Shown: positions 46,345 to 56,735, numbered from the stretch's first letter. The stretch: 64,000 nt of DNA from Jeotgalibaca sp. MA1X17-3 (GCF_021513155.1 NZ_CP090983.1:310001-374000); one strand, 5' to 3'. Made by a program: numbers and translations. The notes: a model not told the origin generated them from the letters alone.

Positions 46345-48251
46345 ATGAATGAAATAGAAGAACAACATTCTCATGAAGACCATCATCATGGAAAAGCACC
46401 CATCGTTTTATATTTTATAGGATTAGCAATAGCACTGGTTGCATTATTCTTTTTGTTACGTGATCAATATCTAATTCTACAAAATATACTGTTTTCTCTA
46501 GCAACCTTGACAGCTGGCTACCACGTGATCATTGCGGAAGGATTAACGGAAACCGTTGAAAACACGATAAACAAGAAAAAATTTACACCGAACTCGCATA
46601 TTCTAATGGGACTAGCTGCCGTTGGATCGTCTTTAATAGGGAATTTTTGGGAAGGGACCTTGTTAATCCTCATTTTTTCGGGAGCTCATTTCCTAGAAGA
46701 ATTTGCAGAAGGTAAAAGTAAAAGAGAAATTACTAAGTTAGTTGAAATGAACCCAACAACCGCTAAAAAAATTATGGCGGATGGAAGTACAAAAGTAGTT
46801 GGGGTAGAAGAATTAAAACTCGGAGATCACGTACAAGTATTGAATGGGGATCAAGTACCGATTGATGGTGTTATTTTATCAGGTACAACCTCTATTAATG
46901 AATCAGCTATTAATGGTGAAAGTATCCCGAAAGAAAAGATAACTGGAGATTCTGTTTTTGGTAGTACAATAAATGGAACAGGTACTTTTTCAATGGAAGT
47001 TACTAAAGAAAATAAAGATACAGTCTTTTCAAAAATTCTAGAATTAGTAGACCAAAATCAAAATAACCAAACAAAAGCAGCTAGTATCATTCAAAAATTT
47101 GAGCCCAAATATGTTACCTTCGTATTAATTGCAATCGGTCTTGTTATGGTCCTTACTCCTTTATTATTGGGTTGGACATGGTCCGAAAGTATTTATAAAG
47201 GATTAGTTCTGTTAGTAGCTGCCTCTCCTTGTGCCTTGGCTGCTAGTACGGTTTCGGTTACCCTTTCAACAACATCTAATCTCGCAAAAAAGGAGTCCTT
47301 TCAAAAGGCAGTACATACTTATCTCAATTAGCCGATATAGATGCCATTGCATTTGATAAAACGGGCACTTTGACACGTGGAAAGCCAGAAGTTACAAATT
47401 ATATTTTTGTTGATTCGGTAAAGGAAGAGGCAATCATTGATATTATAGTGGCTCTTGAAAAACAATCGAATCATCCTCTAGCAAATGCTATTTTAGAAAA
47501 ATTCGAATCAAAAAACAATTTAAATATAGAAGTAATCAATCAAATAGGTAAAGGTCTAATGGGAGATTATCAAGGAAAAAATTATCGAATAGGTAAACCA
47601 ACTTCTTTTAGAAATGTTTCAGAAGAACTCGAACAAAAAACCATTAAATGGTCTTCAGAAGGGAATACCGTTGTATACGTTTCAGAAGATGAAGAAGTGA
47701 TCGGTCTAATAGCGCTTATGGATATTCCTAGTGAACATGCAAAAACAACTATTGATTACTTTAAAAAAGTTAGAATTCACACGACTTTAATTACTGGAGA
47801 TTCTGAAAATACAGGTCAAGCCGTAGGACAACAATTAGGAATTGATGAAGTAATTGCAAATGTGATGCCAGAAGATAAATCAGCGATCATGAATAATCAA
47901 AAAGAGAAGTATGGGGTGACTGCGATGGTAGGAGACGGTGTAAATGATGCACCTGCTCTTGTAAATGCTGATGTTGGAATAGCTATGGGAGATGGAACGG
48001 ATGTTGCCGTGGATGTATCTGATTTAGTTTTAATGAAAAATGATTTATCTAAATTAGTAAATGCCCATCAAATTGCATCCAAAATGAAATCAGTTATATG
48101 GCAAAACATTATTTTTTCGATGGTAGTTGTAGCCTTTTTAGTTGTGGTTAGTTTATTAGGATTAACAGACATCGCTATTAGTGTAGTGATTCATGAAGGA
48201 AGTACGTTAGTCGTTATTCTGAATGGCCTACGCTTGTTAAAAACCAAGTAA
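46345..48251 (+). pseudogene. P1B-type metal-transporting ATPase (PfeT/ZosA-like), frame broken as sequenced
   Basis: This is a heavy-metal exporter/importer ATPase of about 635 residues when the A6 run at 47286-47291 has one more A. The first frame (to 47331) holds the histidine-rich N-terminus (HSHEDHHHG), six helices and the SPC metal-binding motif (AASPCALAAS). The second, in another frame, holds DKTGTLTRG (phosphorylated Asp), SNHPLA, TGD, GDGVNDAPAL and HEGSTLVV. SPC together with HEG[S/G]T is the P1B-4 signature, known for iron(II), cobalt or zinc export. Start ATG 46345 after gaaaggtg. A likely sequencing error. Confidence 0.88.
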
Positions 48252-48274
48252 AGGAATACAAAAGAGAACTCTTC

Positions 48275-48324
48275 AAAATAAGCCGCCCCTAAAAACCTAT
48301 TTTTTAGGGGGCGGCTTATTTTTT
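48275..48324. terminator. Bidirectional intrinsic terminator
   Basis: Long stem aaaataagccgcccctaaaa with its complement, A and T runs outside, between the convergent ATPase and HD-domain genes. Confidence 0.88.
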
Positions 48325-48354
48325 AGTTTTTCCTTTTTACGTTCTTTAGAAAAC

Positions 48355-49731
48355 TTATTTGTGAGTGGGTCGAGAAATAATTTCATCATTCTCAATGTAA
48401 GATTGAAATTTTTTTGTGAGATTTTCAAAAAGATTTACATCTTCTAAAGAAAATCCATGTGTAATTTCTCGAGGGAAAAATAGACGCTCATCCCCTTTAA
48501 CTTTTCCGGTTAAGGAAGATACAATCGGACTCACTTGAGAAAGCTCTATAAAGGTCTGATTTTTTTGCATCAATTCAATTTGGGTTCGACTCCCTGATTG
48601 ATGAGGGCGATACAGATCATAGGGTAAATCAAAGCTATTATTAACAGAAGTATAGTAATCAGGATTATACCCCATTTCTTCTATTAAAGATTGTAAGGCT
48701 TGGACCGTTTCCCAATCTGTATCGCGTTCAAAACGGACACTTTTGAATGGTTTTCGATTTAAAAATCTACCAGCTAAGTCACTGAGAGTAGGATCTGCTT
48801 CATCAATCCAATGATTAAAATAGGTAGTTAAAACTCCATCATCCAAGCGTAAATAGTCTTTTAAAGTCCAGCTTTGATTAAAAAAAGGTTCTAGAAAAGA
48901 GGCTGTATTTTTTAATTCAATTTTTTCATCCATATAAATGTCTTTAGCACGTCGCATTAAGTGATACAAGACCACTTCCATACCGCGAGATACAGGGTGG
49001 AAGTAAACTTGCATATACATTTGATAGCGACTGACAATGTAATCCTCAATCGCATGCATTCCAGAAAAGTCAAAAGTAATTCCGTTCGCGTACGGACGAA
49101 TCACACGCAAAATTCGGGTTAAATCAAACATTCCGTAAGTAACGCCAGAATAATAAGCATCCCGTAACAAGTAATCCATTCGATCAGCATCGATTTGACT
49201 AGAGATGAGTTGAATCACTTGTGGATTGGGATACGTTTTAGCGATAACAGCCGCAACTTGATTAGGAAAATCACTTGAAACTCCCTTTAGAACAGCATGG
49301 ACCTCTGTATCTGGTGAAGTGATTATATCAATGGTAACCTCTTCGTGATCGGTATTAAAAATTTTTTCGAAGGTGTGAGAAAAAGGACCATGTCCAAGAT
49401 CGTGCAAAAGTGCTGCACAAAGAGTTACTAAACGTTCTCGGTCATCCCATAGGCCATCATCAGGGGAAGTGGTAGGATAATTCCGTTCAAATTTATCACA
49501 AATTCTTCTAGTAATTTCGTAAACACCTAAGGAATGATTAAAGCGAGAATGTTCTGCGCCATGAAAAGTAAAAGATGAAGTTCCTAATTGTTTGATACGA
49601 CGCAATCTTTGAAACTCTTTTGTATTGATTAAATCTAAAATAACACGGTGTTGAACGTGAATATATCCATGAACAGGATCTCGAAATACTTTTTCTTTAG
49701 GTAATAATTCATTTTCATGAAAGAGTTCCAT
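48355..49731 (-). CDS. HD-domain phosphohydrolase (YwfO-like)
   Basis: The 458-residue protein has the HD superfamily metal-binding residues in HGAEHSRFNHSLGVYEITRR and LLHDLGHGPFSHTFE, then IDADRMDYLLRDAYYSG, as in dNTPase-type HD proteins. B. subtilis YwfO has the same layout. The natural substrate, possibly a nucleotide, is unknown. It starts three bases after the LipL-like gene, so they form an operon. Confidence 0.88.
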   Translation of the reverse strand: MELFHENELLPKEKVFRDPVHGYIHVQHRVILDLINTKEFQRLRRIKQLGTSSFTFHGAEHSRFNHSLGVYEITRRICDKFERNYPTTSPDDGLWDDRERLVTLCAALLHDLGHGPFSHTFEKIFNTDHEEVTIDIITSPDTEVHAVLKGVSSDFPNQVAAVIAKTYPNPQVIQLISSQIDADRMDYLLRDAYYSGVTYGMFDLTRILRVIRPYANGITFDFSGMHAIEDYIVSRYQMYMQVYFHPVSRGMEVVLYHLMRRAKDIYMDEKIELKNTASFLEPFFNQSWTLKDYLRLDDGVLTTYFNHWIDEADPTLSDLAGRFLNRKPFKSVRFERDTDWETVQALQSLIEEMGYNPDYYTSVNNSFDLPYDLYRPHQSGSRTQIELMQKNQTFIELSQVSPIVSSLTGKVKGDERLFFPREITHGFSLEDVNLFENLTKKFQSYIENDEIISRPTHK

Positions 49732-49734
49732 CTT

Positions 49735-50598
49735 TTACACCTCCTGTATATTTTCAAAAATTTGTTGGTTTCGTTTCTTCATTTTATCATAAGCAACTTG
49801 GTATTCAGCCAGTAGCTCTGGAGAATAAGCTCCTTCTACTAACTGATTGTTGTTGTTCTTCAAAGTATCTGTGATCCGGTTTTGAACATCCTGGACGGTA
49901 AGAGGAGTTTCCAACAAGTCACTGAGATTAGCCATAGAGGAAGGGTTGACTTCTGGAAAATGCCAACGAGTTTTTTCTCCTTGTAAGCTATGTTCATAAA
50001 AAGATCGGATTGTTTCTCCACGCAATGATTGGTTTCCTTCTACACTAAGGTAAATCATAATGGAAATCCCTTTTTTGAAACGTCGTTGCGCAATCCCAGC
50101 AAATTTTTTACCATCTATACTTAAATCAAATTCACCTGGACAATAAGAGTCGCTAATTTCAAATGCTTTCACTTCTTTATTGAAGGAAGCGAATGTACCT
50201 TGAATCAAGTCTAACATGATTTCGTACCCTTCATGAATGGTTAATTTTTCTTCAGAAACTTCAGGTAGGATGAGCGAGAAGTTTAGGATTCCTTGATTTG
50301 CCATAACTGCCAAACCACCAGAATTTCTCATCACTACTTTATATTGTTGGTTCTGAAGATATTGAATTCCTTTTCCCAAATAAGGTAGTTTTGAATCCAT
50401 CATTCCTAAAATAACCATTTCTTCAGTAGGCCAGAAATGAAGTAACAACTGTGTTCCCTCTGTGTTTGCTTGTCGAATGAGGGCATCATCCAAAGCAAAA
50501 TGTGAAAGGGGGTCAGACTGGGGTTTTATTTTGGAACGGTCATATACAAGATATGTTTTATTTTCTAAATAATTTGTCATCAAAAGAATCGATCCCAT
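49735..50598 (-). CDS. lipL: Octanoyl/lipoyl amidotransferase LipL-like
   Basis: The 287-residue protein belongs to the biotin/lipoate protein ligase fold. NSGGLAVMANQGILNFSL corresponds to the lipoyl-binding region, and SYCPGEFDLSIDGKKFAG holds Cys153 in the position of the LipL nucleophile. LipL moves octanoyl groups from GcvH to E2 proteins. Start at 50598; the alternative ATG 50580 gives a family-like MTNYLENK, and neither has a strong ribosome site. YwfL (LipL) and YwfO are also neighbours in Bacillus. Confidence 0.83.
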   Translation of the reverse strand: MGSILLMTNYLENKTYLVYDRSKIKPQSDPLSHFALDDALIRQANTEGTQLLLHFWPTEEMVILGMMDSKLPYLGKGIQYLQNQQYKVVMRNSGGLAVMANQGILNFSLILPEVSEEKLTIHEGYEIMLDLIQGTFASFNKEVKAFEISDSYCPGEFDLSIDGKKFAGIAQRRFKKGISIMIYLSVEGNQSLRGETIRSFYEHSLQGEKTRWHFPEVNPSSMANLSDLLETPLTVQDVQNRITDTLKNNNNQLVEGAYSPELLAEYQVAYDKMKKRNQQIFENIQEV

Positions 50599-50746
50599 CT
50601 ATATAATATCGTTTGAATCTGTATTTTTAGTATAACAGATTATAAAGGAACCGCTTGTATATTTGTTTAGAAAGAATGAAGGGGAACATTGACCTGACAA
50701 TTGAATAAACGCTATAATGGAGGTAGTATGTTTGGAGGTGGTTGGA

Positions 50747-51178
50747 TTGCCAATCGAGAAAGGTACACAAATCGAATATCAGATGGAAACCATAATCAAA
50801 CAAGAGGGAGAACAAGAAGTTTTCTTTTACAAAGGATTAGGAAAAGCAGTACAGATGGGTGAATGGCTCTATATCCGGTATGAAGAAGAAGGAACCGAGA
50901 ACAAGGTTACGATAAAACTCTCTGATGCAGGTAAAGTCATTATTATTCGTCGTGAAAATAATAACTTATCTTCCCGAATGTCTTTTGAAACAACTTCTAA
51001 TGGAGTTGCTTTGTTATCTACTCCTGCGGGGATGTTAGAAATGGAAACGATTAGTCACCGTCTTTTGCAAGATTATCAAGATAAACCATTTGGAGGAACG
51101 ATCCAATTAGATTATTCTCTTTCTATGAAAGAACAATTATTTGGAAATTACAGTATTTCATTGCATTTTACAACCTAA
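50747..51178 (+). CDS. YwiB-family protein (DUF1934)
   Basis: About 143 residues of the calycin-like DUF1934 family: a pattern of beta strands (QIEYQMETIIKQEG, LYIRYEEEGTENKVTIKLS, GGTIQLDYSLSM). The TTG at 50747 follows ggaggtgg by six bases; the reported ATG at 50717 precedes this site. Function unknown. It precedes rpoE, as is usual in related genomes. Confidence 0.82.
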   Translation: MPIEKGTQIEYQMETIIKQEGEQEVFFYKGLGKAVQMGEWLYIRYEEEGTENKVTIKLSDAGKVIIIRRENNNLSSRMSFETTSNGVALLSTPAGMLEMETISHRLLQDYQDKPFGGTIQLDYSLSMKEQLFGNYSISLHFTT

Positions 51179-51223
51179 TTATTGTATGATAAGGAGTAGA
51201 GTTTTTGAAAGGAAGTGGCACCG

Positions 51224-51796
51224 TTGAAGCTACATGATTTAGAAGGTATAAAGAAAAATGAATTGTCTATGATAGAAGTTGCGCATGCTATTTTTGAAGA
51301 AACCGGTGAAGTACTTGATTTTAACGATCTAATTGCACGTGTCCAAAAATACTTAGGTATGAATGAAAAAGAATTAGAGCAAAGAATGACTCACTTTTAT
51401 ACAAATTTAAATATTGATGGAAGCTTTATCTCATTAGGTGAAAACCGTTGGGGATTGCGTTCATGGTATCCAATCGATTCTATTGATGAAGAAATCTTGT
51501 CTACTGTTGATGAGGATGAAGTGAAAATTCGTCGTAAGAAGCGCAAAAAGTTAAATGCTTTTGCTACTTCTGAAGATGATGATGTGATCGACTACAATGA
51601 TGACGATCCAGAAGACACGTATACCTCTGATGAAGATGAAGACGAAGATGATTTAGAAAAAGAAGAGAAGGATGACACTGAAGATGTTGACGGAGAAATT
51701 GATGATGATATCGATGATGTTCCAGAGAGCATTGAAGAAGACCTTACTATTATTGATGATGATTTTGAGGAAGAAGACGAAGAAGAGGAAGACTAA
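51224..51796 (+). CDS. rpoE: DNA-directed RNA polymerase delta subunit
   Basis: The 190-residue Firmicutes-specific subunit recycles RNA polymerase and strengthens promoter selectivity. The N-terminal globular HARE-HTH domain (LSMIEVAHAIFEETGEVLDF, GSFISLGENRWGLRSWYPID) is followed by a long acidic Asp/Glu tail (about residues 110-190), typical of delta. TTG start at 51224 after aaaggaagtgg. pyrG, the usual next gene, is absent here. Confidence 0.95.
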   Translation: MKLHDLEGIKKNELSMIEVAHAIFEETGEVLDFNDLIARVQKYLGMNEKELEQRMTHFYTNLNIDGSFISLGENRWGLRSWYPIDSIDEEILSTVDEDEVKIRRKKRKKLNAFATSEDDDVIDYNDDDPEDTYTSDEDEDEDDLEKEEKDDTEDVDGEIDDDIDDVPESIEEDLTIIDDDFEEEDEEEED

Positions 51797-51858
51797 TCCG
51801 AGTACTCCTGTCTAAAGTCAGTTTTTCAAAAGATCTGAAAATTTAAAATGAAATTCCA

Positions 51859-51898
51859 CAAAAAGTCCTAGTTCTCTATGAGAAAAAGGGCTTTTTTG
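51859..51898 (+). terminator. Intrinsic terminator of rpoE
   Basis: Arms aaaaagtcct and aagggctttttt pair with G-T steps around an inner gttctc/gagaa hairpin, with a T run. Confidence 0.65.
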
Positions 51899-52141
51899 TA
51901 TCATAATATAGAAAAGAAAATTTTGAAATAGCGATTGAGAAAGCTGGGATTGGGGCGTCTCTATCGGTAGAAAAGCAAGGAGCACAGATGAGAATACCTA
52001 CAATGGATGATATTTTAAAACATTCTTCTTGATAATATAGAGTCTTTTTCAAAGGATTGTTTATTCTAGTGGTCTTTTCTGAATATTTCTGCTAAAATGA
52101 TTAAGGTTAGATGTATAATAAGTATACAATAAGAGTACACC
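51899..52141 (+). other. Intergenic segment with a possible gene remnant and the fba promoter region
   Basis: Between the rpoE terminator and fba lies about 250 bases. A short frame around 51924-52031 encodes AIEKAGIGASLSVEKQGAQM and RIPTMDDILKHSS before a stop. It has no start codon with a ribosome site and no recognised family, so it may be the decayed 3' end of a gene. A TATAAT at 52114-52119 is a candidate -10 for fba, without a clear -35. Confidence 0.4.
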
Positions 52142-52155
52142 AAGGAGGCAGAAAC

Positions 52156-53012
52156 ATGAGTCGTTTAGTAAGTATGACGGATATGTTAAACAAAGCACTA
52201 GAAGGTAAATATGCAGTAGGTCAATTCAATATCAATAACCTTGAATGGGCACAAGCAGTTTTACAAGCTGCACAAGAAGAAAAATCACCAGTTATTTTAG
52301 GTGTTTCTGAAGGCGCAGGAAAATATATGGGTGGAGCATTAGTTGTATCTTCAATGGTTAGTGCATTACTAGAAACAATGGATATCACTGTTCCTGTAGC
52401 ATTGCACTTGGATCATGGTTCAAGTTACGACAGCTGTAAATCTTATATTGATGCTGGATTCTCATCTGTAATGATTGATAACTCTAAATTCCCTATTGAC
52501 GAAAATATCGAACAAACTAAAAAAGTAGTTGAATACGCACATGCTAAAAATGCATCTGTAGAAGCAGAAGTTGGAACAGTTGGCGGAACAGAAGATGGCG
52601 TAACTGGCGGAATCCAATATGCAGACCCACAAGAATGTCTACGTATGGTAAAAGAAGCAAATATCGACGCATTGGCAGCTGCATTAGGATCCGTTCACGG
52701 AACTTATGATGGTGAACCAGTACTAGGTTTTGACGAAATGAAAGAAATTTCTGACTTAACACATGCTCCACTTGTATTGCATGGAGGATCTGGAATCCAG
52801 AATTCCAAATCCAAAAAGCAATTGAATACGGTCACTCAAAAATCAACGTTAATACTGAGTGTCAACAAGTTTGGACACAAGCAGTTCGCGAAAAATTAGC
52901 AACAGATTCCAAAGAATACGATCCACGTAAAATCATTGGACCTGGTAAAGACGCAATTGTGAAACTAGTAAAAGAACGAATGCAAGTATTTGGTTCAAGT
53001 GCACAAGCGTAA
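52156..53012 (+). pseudogene. fba: Class II fructose-bisphosphate aldolase, frame broken as sequenced
   Basis: The aldolase cleaves fructose 1,6-bisphosphate using zinc. Start ATG 52156 follows aaggagg, giving MSRLVSMTDMLNKALEGKYA. The zinc and catalytic motifs VALHLDHGSSYDSCK, EAEVGTVGG and LHGGSG are present. The frame is lost at cc (52797-52798); with ccc it continues as IPEFQIQKAIEYGHSKINVN and ends FGSSAQA at 53012, 285 residues in all, the normal length. A central glycolytic gene is hardly dispensable, so a base error is likely. Confidence 0.93.
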
Positions 53013-53022
53013 TTTAATTTTT

Positions 53023-53055
53023 AAAAAAACCGGGGCCGAGGCTCCGGTTTTTTTT
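53023..53055 (+). terminator. Intrinsic terminator of fba
   Basis: Stem aaaaccggggcc with ggctccggtttt, T-rich tail. Confidence 0.85.
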
Positions 53056-53077
53056 ATATAAGAAATAAGGTGAGAAT

Positions 53078-53872
53078 ATGTACACAAAAGATGATTTGAA
53101 AAAACAACTGAAAAATTTAGAGATTAATCCCAAGGGAACTATATTTATTCACTCTTCTTTTAAAAGTATGGGGGAAATTCCAGGAGGACCTGATATAGTT
53201 TTAGATGCTTTTTCAGAATATATGAAAGAAGGGTTGTTAGTTCTTCCTTCTCATACGTGGTCTCAAGTTAATGAAACTGTTCCCTTTTTTAATGTAGATC
53301 AAATGCCAACAAATGTTGGTATTTTAACAGAATTATTCCGACAGCGTAAACATGTAATTCGCTCTTTGCATCCTACTCACTCTGTAGCAGCGTTAGGTGA
53401 GGATGCAAAGGAGTTTACTAGTGGAGAAGAAAAAATGGATACACCTTGCTCGCGAAAATCAGTATATGGAAAATTATTAGATCGAGAAGCGAAAATTCTA
53501 TTGATTGGTGTAGATTTAAAAAGAAATACATTCATTCATGGAATAGAAGAGTGGTTAGATATTCCAAATAGAATGACCGATTCTTATGAATTACTTTACA
53601 CAGTGTTGTCGGATGGTACAACTCTGCCTGTACCTTCTAGAAGACACACTGAATCATGGTCGCAATTCTACTCTAAGGCTGATGATTTATTACTAGAAAC
53701 AAATGCGATGTACATAGGTAAACTAGGAGATGCTGAAGTGAGGATATGTGATACAAAACGAATGACAGAAGTTCTGACAGTTTTACTAAAAATAGATTCA
53801 GCTATCTTTTCAGATGATAAACCTTTAAGTGGAAAAGTAAAAATGCAAGTGTTAAAAGACCTAAATCAATGA
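53078..53872 (+). CDS. AAC(3)-family aminoglycoside N-acetyltransferase-like protein (YokD-like)
   Basis: The 264-residue protein has the antibiotic N-acetyltransferase fold: FIHSSFKSMGEIPGGPDIVLDA near residue 24, LVLPSHTWSQ, RSLHPTHSVAALG, and the GVDLKRNTFIHGIEEW region with the conserved His. Such proteins range from true aminoglycoside acetyltransferases to housekeeping members like B. subtilis YokD, so resistance cannot be claimed. Starts after aaggtg, directly behind the fba terminator. Confidence 0.85.
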   Translation: MYTKDDLKKQLKNLEINPKGTIFIHSSFKSMGEIPGGPDIVLDAFSEYMKEGLLVLPSHTWSQVNETVPFFNVDQMPTNVGILTELFRQRKHVIRSLHPTHSVAALGEDAKEFTSGEEKMDTPCSRKSVYGKLLDREAKILLIGVDLKRNTFIHGIEEWLDIPNRMTDSYELLYTVLSDGTTLPVPSRRHTESWSQFYSKADDLLLETNAMYIGKLGDAEVRICDTKRMTEVLTVLLKIDSAIFSDDKPLSGKVKMQVLKDLNQ

Positions 53873-54089
53873 AATGTGTATTTTTTGACTTAAAAAAACT
53901 CTGAATGATTGAAAGTATGTTTGTTATTATGAGATAATTATGAGAGCAACTACCAAAAAATAGCAAAACAGAGTATTATTTTGTTAGAATGGCATTATGT
54001 ATCTGCACGCGCAGATTTTCATTTCAGCATAGTGAAATGAACGTATGAAAAAATTATTCATAATACGTAAATAAAAGTGAGGACATTTT

Positions 54090-55358
54090 ATGAAAAAGAT
54101 TGTCATTAATGGAAACAAGCCATTAAAGGGTACAGTAAATATAAGTGGAGCTAAAAATAGTACCGTTGCCTTGATTCCTGCATCCATATTAGCAGATTCT
54201 ATGGTGACGTTAGAAGGGATACCTAATATTCAAGACGTTCATTCTTTGATTGATATTCTACGAGATTTTAATGTAGAAGTAACCTTTCAAGAAGAAGAAG
54301 GAGTCATGACTATTGACCCTACGAACATGATTTCCATCCCGATGCCAACTGGAAAAATAAAAAAATTACGTGCTTCTTACTACTTTATGGGAGCTGTTTT
54401 ATCTAAGTTTGGTGAAGGTGTTATTGGAATGCCGGGTGGATGTTACTTAGGACCAAGACCCATCGATCAACATATTAAAGGATTTGAAGCACTAGGAGCG
54501 GAAGTTCGTAATGAACTGGGTGCGATTTATCTTTCTGCACCGGCAGAAGGATTGACTGGAAATCGAATTTATTTAGATGTAATCTCTATTGGAGCAACAA
54601 TCAATACTATTCTGGCTGCTGTACGAGCAAAAGGCAGAACGGTCATCGAAAATGTTGCCAAAGAACCTGAAATTATAGATGTATGCACACTTCTTAACAA
54701 TATGGGAGCAAAAATTCGTGGAGCTGGTACCGATATCATCCGTGTAGATGGCGTAGATCAACTACATGGTTGTAGGCACACTGTTATTCCTGATCGTATT
54801 GAAGCGGGAACCTACTTATCTATAGCGGCTGCTGCAGGTGAAGAAGTATTAGTGAAAAATGTGATTGTCGAACATATTGAAGGTCTCATTGCGAAAATGG
54901 AAGAAATGGGAGTCGATATGGAAATTGGTGAGGATAGTGTTCTCATCAAAAAATCTGATAATTTAAAGATGGTTCATATCAAAGCACTCCCTTATCCAGG
55001 ATTTGCAACAGATCTTCAACAACCACTGACCCCCCTACTTTTGAAAGCTCATGGCGATGGAACGATTATTGATACGATTTATCCCAAAAGAGTAAATCAC
55101 ATTCCTGAGTTACGTCGAATGGGCGCAAACATAAAAGTGGAAAGTGACACGATTTTCCTAAGTGGTCCGAATGAGTTAACCGGTGTTGAGGTTACTGCTA
55201 GTGATTTGCGAGCAGGTGCTTGTTTAGTTATTGCAGGATTAATGGCAAAAGGAACAACTACGATCACTGGTGTCGAGAATATTTTACGAGGGTATGACCA
55301 TATCGTTGAGAAATTAACAGCTCTTGGAGCCGACATAAAAATGATAGAAGAAGATTAA
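54090..55358 (+). CDS. murZ: UDP-N-acetylglucosamine 1-carboxyvinyltransferase (MurA/MurZ)
   Basis: The enzyme makes UDP-GlcNAc-enolpyruvate, the first committed step of peptidoglycan synthesis. In 422 residues it shows KPLKGTVNISGAKNSTVALI (with the catalytic Lys22/Asn23 pair) and GMPGGCYLGPRPIDQH with the active Cys118, the target of fosfomycin. Firmicutes often carry two copies; the neighbourhood with rho, thioredoxin-like protein and rpmE suggests the MurZ (MurAB) form. Ribosome site gtgaggac. Confidence 0.93.
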   Translation: MKKIVINGNKPLKGTVNISGAKNSTVALIPASILADSMVTLEGIPNIQDVHSLIDILRDFNVEVTFQEEEGVMTIDPTNMISIPMPTGKIKKLRASYYFMGAVLSKFGEGVIGMPGGCYLGPRPIDQHIKGFEALGAEVRNELGAIYLSAPAEGLTGNRIYLDVISIGATINTILAAVRAKGRTVIENVAKEPEIIDVCTLLNNMGAKIRGAGTDIIRVDGVDQLHGCRHTVIPDRIEAGTYLSIAAAAGEEVLVKNVIVEHIEGLIAKMEEMGVDMEIGEDSVLIKKSDNLKMVHIKALPYPGFATDLQQPLTPLLLKAHGDGTIIDTIYPKRVNHIPELRRMGANIKVESDTIFLSGPNELTGVEVTASDLRAGACLVIAGLMAKGTTTITGVENILRGYDHIVEKLTALGADIKMIEED

Positions 55359-55430
55359 AGAAGATGAAAAAAATAGTGTTTATTATATCTTACAAAAAAA
55401 TAAAAGTAATAGGAAAGGTGGGTGGTAGTA

Positions 55431-56690
55431 ATGGAAAGTATGCTTAGTCTTAGTGAATTAGAACAAAAGACATTAAAAGAAATTTATACATATGCACGTG
55501 ATCATAAAATCCCTTATTATAGCCAAATGAGTAAGAAAGAGTTAGCTCATGCGATTGTTCGAGCTGAAGAAGAAAAACAAGGCTTTTTTAGAACGGAAGG
55601 CGTTCTCGATATCATTTCTCAAGAAGGATATGGTTTTTTACGTCCAATCAATTATTCCCCGAGTCAAGAAGATATTTACATATCCTCTTCTCAAATTCGT
55701 AGATTTGATTTACGAAATGGAGATAAAGTAGGAGGGAAAGCACGTCCTCCAAAAGCATCAGAACGGTATTATGGCTTAATGCAAGTAGAAACGGTAAACG
55801 GAAAAAATCCTGATGAGGCTAAAGAACGAGCACATTTCCCTGGACTAACACCTATCTATCCAGATAAAAAAATTACGCTAGAAACAACGAAAAATGAATT
55901 ATCTGCTAGAATGATTGATTTAGTTTCTCCAATCGGTTTTGGTCAACGGGGAATGATCGTTGCTCCGCCAAAAGCTGGGAAAACGACTTTGATGAAAGAT
56001 ATTGCCAATGGTATTACAACGAACTATCCAGAAGTAGAATTGATTATGCTCTTAATTGATGAACGTCCCGAAGAAGTAACGGACATTGAAAGAAGTGTGA
56101 AGGGGGATGTTGTTTATTCTACCTTTGACCAACAACCTTCTAATCATGTACGAGTGGCGGAATTAGTTCTAGAGCGAGCGATGCGCTTGGTAGAAGACAA
56201 ACGTGATGTAGTCATCTTGATGGATAGTGTTACTCGTCTGGCAAGAGCTTATAACTTAGTGATTCCACCAAGTGGACGTACATTGAGCGGTGGAATTGAT
56301 CCGGCAGCTCTTTACCGACCAAAACGCTTCTTTGGGGCAGCTCGAAACATTGAAGATGGCGGAAGCTTAACCATTCTTGCAACAGCCTTGGTTGATACAG
56401 GAAGTCGTATGGATGAAGTAATCTTTGAAGAATTTAAGGGAACGGGGAATATGGAACTAGTTCTTTCCCGTGATCTATCTGAAAGACGGATTTATCCATC
56501 AATCGATATTAAAAAATCAGGAACTCGTCGAGAAGAATTGTTAATGTCTTCCAAAGAAATGGATGCCATTTGGAAACTTCGTAAAACAATGGGTAGAGAT
56601 ACGTTGGAATATACCGAAGAGTTCTTGAAACAGTTACGCACTACCGAGACCAATTCGGATTTTGTAAACCGAATTTCTTTAATGCGATAA
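55431..56690 (+). CDS. rho: Transcription termination factor Rho
   Basis: Rho is a hexameric RNA helicase that ends transcription. The 419-residue protein has the N-terminal SAP-like domain, the cold-shock/RNA-binding part (ISQEGYGFLRPINYSPSQED, VGGKARPPKASERY), Walker A PPKAGKTTLM, LIDERPEEVTD, Walker B VILMDSVTRLARAYN and the R-loop region. ATG 55431 follows aggaaaggtgg; a GTG three codons before is possible. The murZ-rho-rpmE order is common. Confidence 0.96.
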   Translation: MESMLSLSELEQKTLKEIYTYARDHKIPYYSQMSKKELAHAIVRAEEEKQGFFRTEGVLDIISQEGYGFLRPINYSPSQEDIYISSSQIRRFDLRNGDKVGGKARPPKASERYYGLMQVETVNGKNPDEAKERAHFPGLTPIYPDKKITLETTKNELSARMIDLVSPIGFGQRGMIVAPPKAGKTTLMKDIANGITTNYPEVELIMLLIDERPEEVTDIERSVKGDVVYSTFDQQPSNHVRVAELVLERAMRLVEDKRDVVILMDSVTRLARAYNLVIPPSGRTLSGGIDPAALYRPKRFFGAARNIEDGGSLTILATALVDTGSRMDEVIFEEFKGTGNMELVLSRDLSERRIYPSIDIKKSGTRREELLMSSKEMDAIWKLRKTMGRDTLEYTEEFLKQLRTTETNSDFVNRISLMR

Positions 56691-56735
56691 GGAACCATGT
56701 TATTATAGAAATATAAAACAAGGGAGAGATGTTGC

